DNA of 7,284 bases from CANNDT01 sp945876205 (GTDB lineage Bacteria; Acidobacteriota; Vicinamibacteria; Vicinamibacterales; UBA2999). The notes below the pieces were generated by a model. That model was not told the DNA's origin, made no database searches, and saw only the letters and a list, made by a program, of their open reading frames with translations. A program made the translations under genes and the position numbers. Position 1 is the stretch's first letter. Each line of letters begins with the position of its first letter. The DNA lies in contig CANNDT010000151.1 in the NCBI GenBank assembly GCA_947503365.1, positions 1 to 7,284 of the forward strand. Direction: 5' to 3'. Below, piece after piece: positions 6,110-7,284 of the stretch.

Positions 6110-7261
6110 TCAACGGAAGGCGATTGTGCAGGGCGTTCGCGTGGGCAGGATTTCGCCGGTCGGCGTGAGCCGGCCCGATTGCTGGTTGACCCGAAAGGCG
6201 ACCACTGAATCGCTCGCCTGGTTGGCCGCGTAGAGCGTGGCGCCGGCCGGATCGAGGCCGAAGTAGCGCGGCGTCATCCCTTGCGTGGACTCCCAGCCGA
6301 CGGGCGTCAGCGTGCCCGTCGCGGCGTCGATCGCGAAGATGACGATGCTGTTGTGCCCGCGATTGGAGGCGTAGACGAAGCGTCCGGAGCGCGTGACGGC
6401 GATCTCGGCGGCTGTATTGGCCCCTGTGTGGCTCGCCGGCGTCGTCGGAACGATCTGGATCGGCTTCAGCACCCCGCGGCTTGAATCGAACTGATACGTC
6501 GTCATCGTCGAGTCGAGCTCGTTGAGGACGTACGCGTACGGCTTGCTGGGGTGGAAGTCGACATGCCTCGGTCCGGCGCCGGCCCGGGCCACCACCCAGG
6601 GCGGGTCGTTCGGAATCAACTTGCCCGCGGCGGCGTCGAGACGGAAGACGAAGACCTTGTCGAGCCCCTTGTCGGGCACGACGATGAACGTGCGGCTCGG
6701 GTCGAACGGGCAGTGATGAGGGCGCGAGTTGGGTTGCTCGACCCGGTGCGGTCCCGGTGTGCCGGGCAGCGTTGCGAGATCGCTGAGCGCGGCGAGCGAA
6801 CCGTCGGCGTTGATCGGCAGCGCGGCGAGCGTGCCGGTCGCGTAGTTGGCGACGACGAGCACCTTGCCGGTGGCGTCGATCGCCAGGTGGACGCCGTTCT
6901 TTCCACCGGTCGGCTGATGATTGATGAGCGTCAGGTGGCCGGTGGCCGGATCGATCCGGTAGGCGCTGGCCTGATCGCCGTCGCTGTGCACCGTGTAGAG
7001 GTGGCGTTGCTGTGCATCGATGATCAGGAAGGAGGGATTCTCGAGATCCTTCACGCGCTGGATCTCTGCCCAGCGGCCGGAGGCATTTCGCTGATAGACG
7101 ATGATGCCGTCGCCATGTCCGCGATCGGCCGCGGTGAAGCTGCCGACATACATGAACGAGGGCGCGGCCTGAGCCGCGGCTTGGGCGGACACCTTTTCGA
7201 ATTGCGCGGCGGCGGCGACGCCGGCCACGGTCCACAGGAAGTCGCGGCGCGCGATGGTCAC
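6110..7261 (-). CDS. Lactonase family seven-bladed beta-propeller protein, Tat-exported
   Basis: 383-residue protein resembling the lactonase (6-phosphogluconolactonase, YbhE/Pgl) beta-propeller family. After the leader it opens FMYVGSFTA and repeats the blade pattern, e.g. HLYTVHSDGDQASAYRIDPA, RTFIVVPDKGLDKVFVFRLD, YAYVLNELDSTMTTYQFD, RFVYASNRGHNSIVIFAID and TLYAANQASDSVVAFRVNQQ. The family motifs GPRHVDFHPSKP and SRPHHCPFDPSR are present. Residues 4-9, ARRDFL, followed by a hydrophobic stretch to about 27 form a Tat signal, so cytoplasmic pentose-phosphate work is unlikely and a lactone substrate outside the membrane is more plausible. The start is GTG at 7261 with GAGG 6 nt upstream; no ATG fits. 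It is the first visible gene of the operon; only 23 nt lie upstream in the window, so a promoter or earlier gene cannot be judged. Confidence 0.9.
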   Translation of the reverse strand: MTIARRDFLWTVAGVAAAAQFEKVSAQAAAQAAPSFMYVGSFTAADRGHGDGIIVYQRNASGRWAEIQRVKDLENPSFLIIDAQQRHLYTVHSDGDQASAYRIDPATGHLTLINHQPTGGKNGVHLAIDATGKVLVVANYATGTLAALPINADGSLAALSDLATLPGTPGPHRVEQPNSRPHHCPFDPSRTFIVVPDKGLDKVFVFRLDAAAGKLIPNDPPWVVARAGAGPRHVDFHPSKPYAYVLNELDSTMTTYQFDSSRGVLKPIQIVPTTPASHTGANTAAEIAVTRSGRFVYASNRGHNSIVIFAIDAATGTLTPVGWESTQGMTPRYFGLDPAGATLYAANQASDSVVAFRVNQQSGRLTPTGEILPTRTPCTIAFR

Positions 7262-7267
7262 GCCTCG

Positions 7268-7271
7268 CCTC
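7268..7271 (-). promoter_or_regulatory. Ribosome binding site of the lactonase gene
   Basis: GAGG on the minus strand with a 6-nt spacer supports the GTG start at 7261, which places the twin-arginine motif at residues 5-6. Confidence 0.5.
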
Positions 7272-7284
7272 GGCGGATCTTCTC

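Noticed and set aside
6084..7235. A 383-codon minus-strand frame overlapping the lactonase gene
   Set aside because: Shifted frame of the lactonase; extremely Arg-rich, while the true frame has a Tat leader and propeller blades.
1..7284. CRISPR arrays, tRNA or rRNA genes, insertion sequences, integrase or transposase genes
   Set aside because: Looked for on both strands by reading. No spaced short repeats, cloverleaf or rRNA-like stretches, or recombinase motifs were found.

Overview
The window is a high-GC bacterial segment, probably from a soil or environmental lineage. A cluster of exported amidase, propeller and aldolase proteins is reminiscent of Acidobacteriota (Vicinamibacteria-like), but that placement is a weak inference. 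All genes I can support are on the minus strand, so transcription runs from high to low coordinates.

Right half (7261 down to 2491): four tightly spaced genes look like one operon. In order they encode a Tat-exported seven-bladed lactonase-type propeller (7261-6110), a class II aldolase/adducin-fold protein with a signal peptide (6060-5218), an amidase-signature hydrolase with a twin-arginine leader (5206-3707), and a Sec-exported NHL-type propeller (3684-2491). Gaps are 49, 11 and 22 nt. The operon promoter lies outside the window. Because all four carry export signals, they may form an extracytoplasmic catabolic or hydrolytic set of unknown substrate. The last stop codon is followed at once by an imperfect hairpin.

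Left half (2490 down to 1): this part looks accessory. After a stretch with no convincing gene comes a 145-residue conserved-looking protein of unknown function (2049-1612). It is flanked on both sides by imperfect inverted repeats that resemble integron attC recombination sites. The one at 1488-1574 is strong: 17 paired positions, three extrahelical bases all on one arm, and a GTT core at the correct end. The one at 2104-2177 is weaker. Together they fit one gene cassette in minus-strand orientation. A secreted HExxH metallopeptidase resembling DUF2268 follows (1360-437).

Left edge: a short reading frame begins like an amidohydrolase N-terminus. After about 26 residues it switches in frame into a 172-bp near-copy of the interior of the NHL propeller gene (1-172 against 2760-2931). 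The two differences between the copies are both synonymous, and the copy runs off the window. This is either a real recombination junction or an assembly chimera. The accessory segment therefore lies between two copies of the same gene fragment. No integrase, transposase, CRISPR array, tRNA or rRNA was seen.
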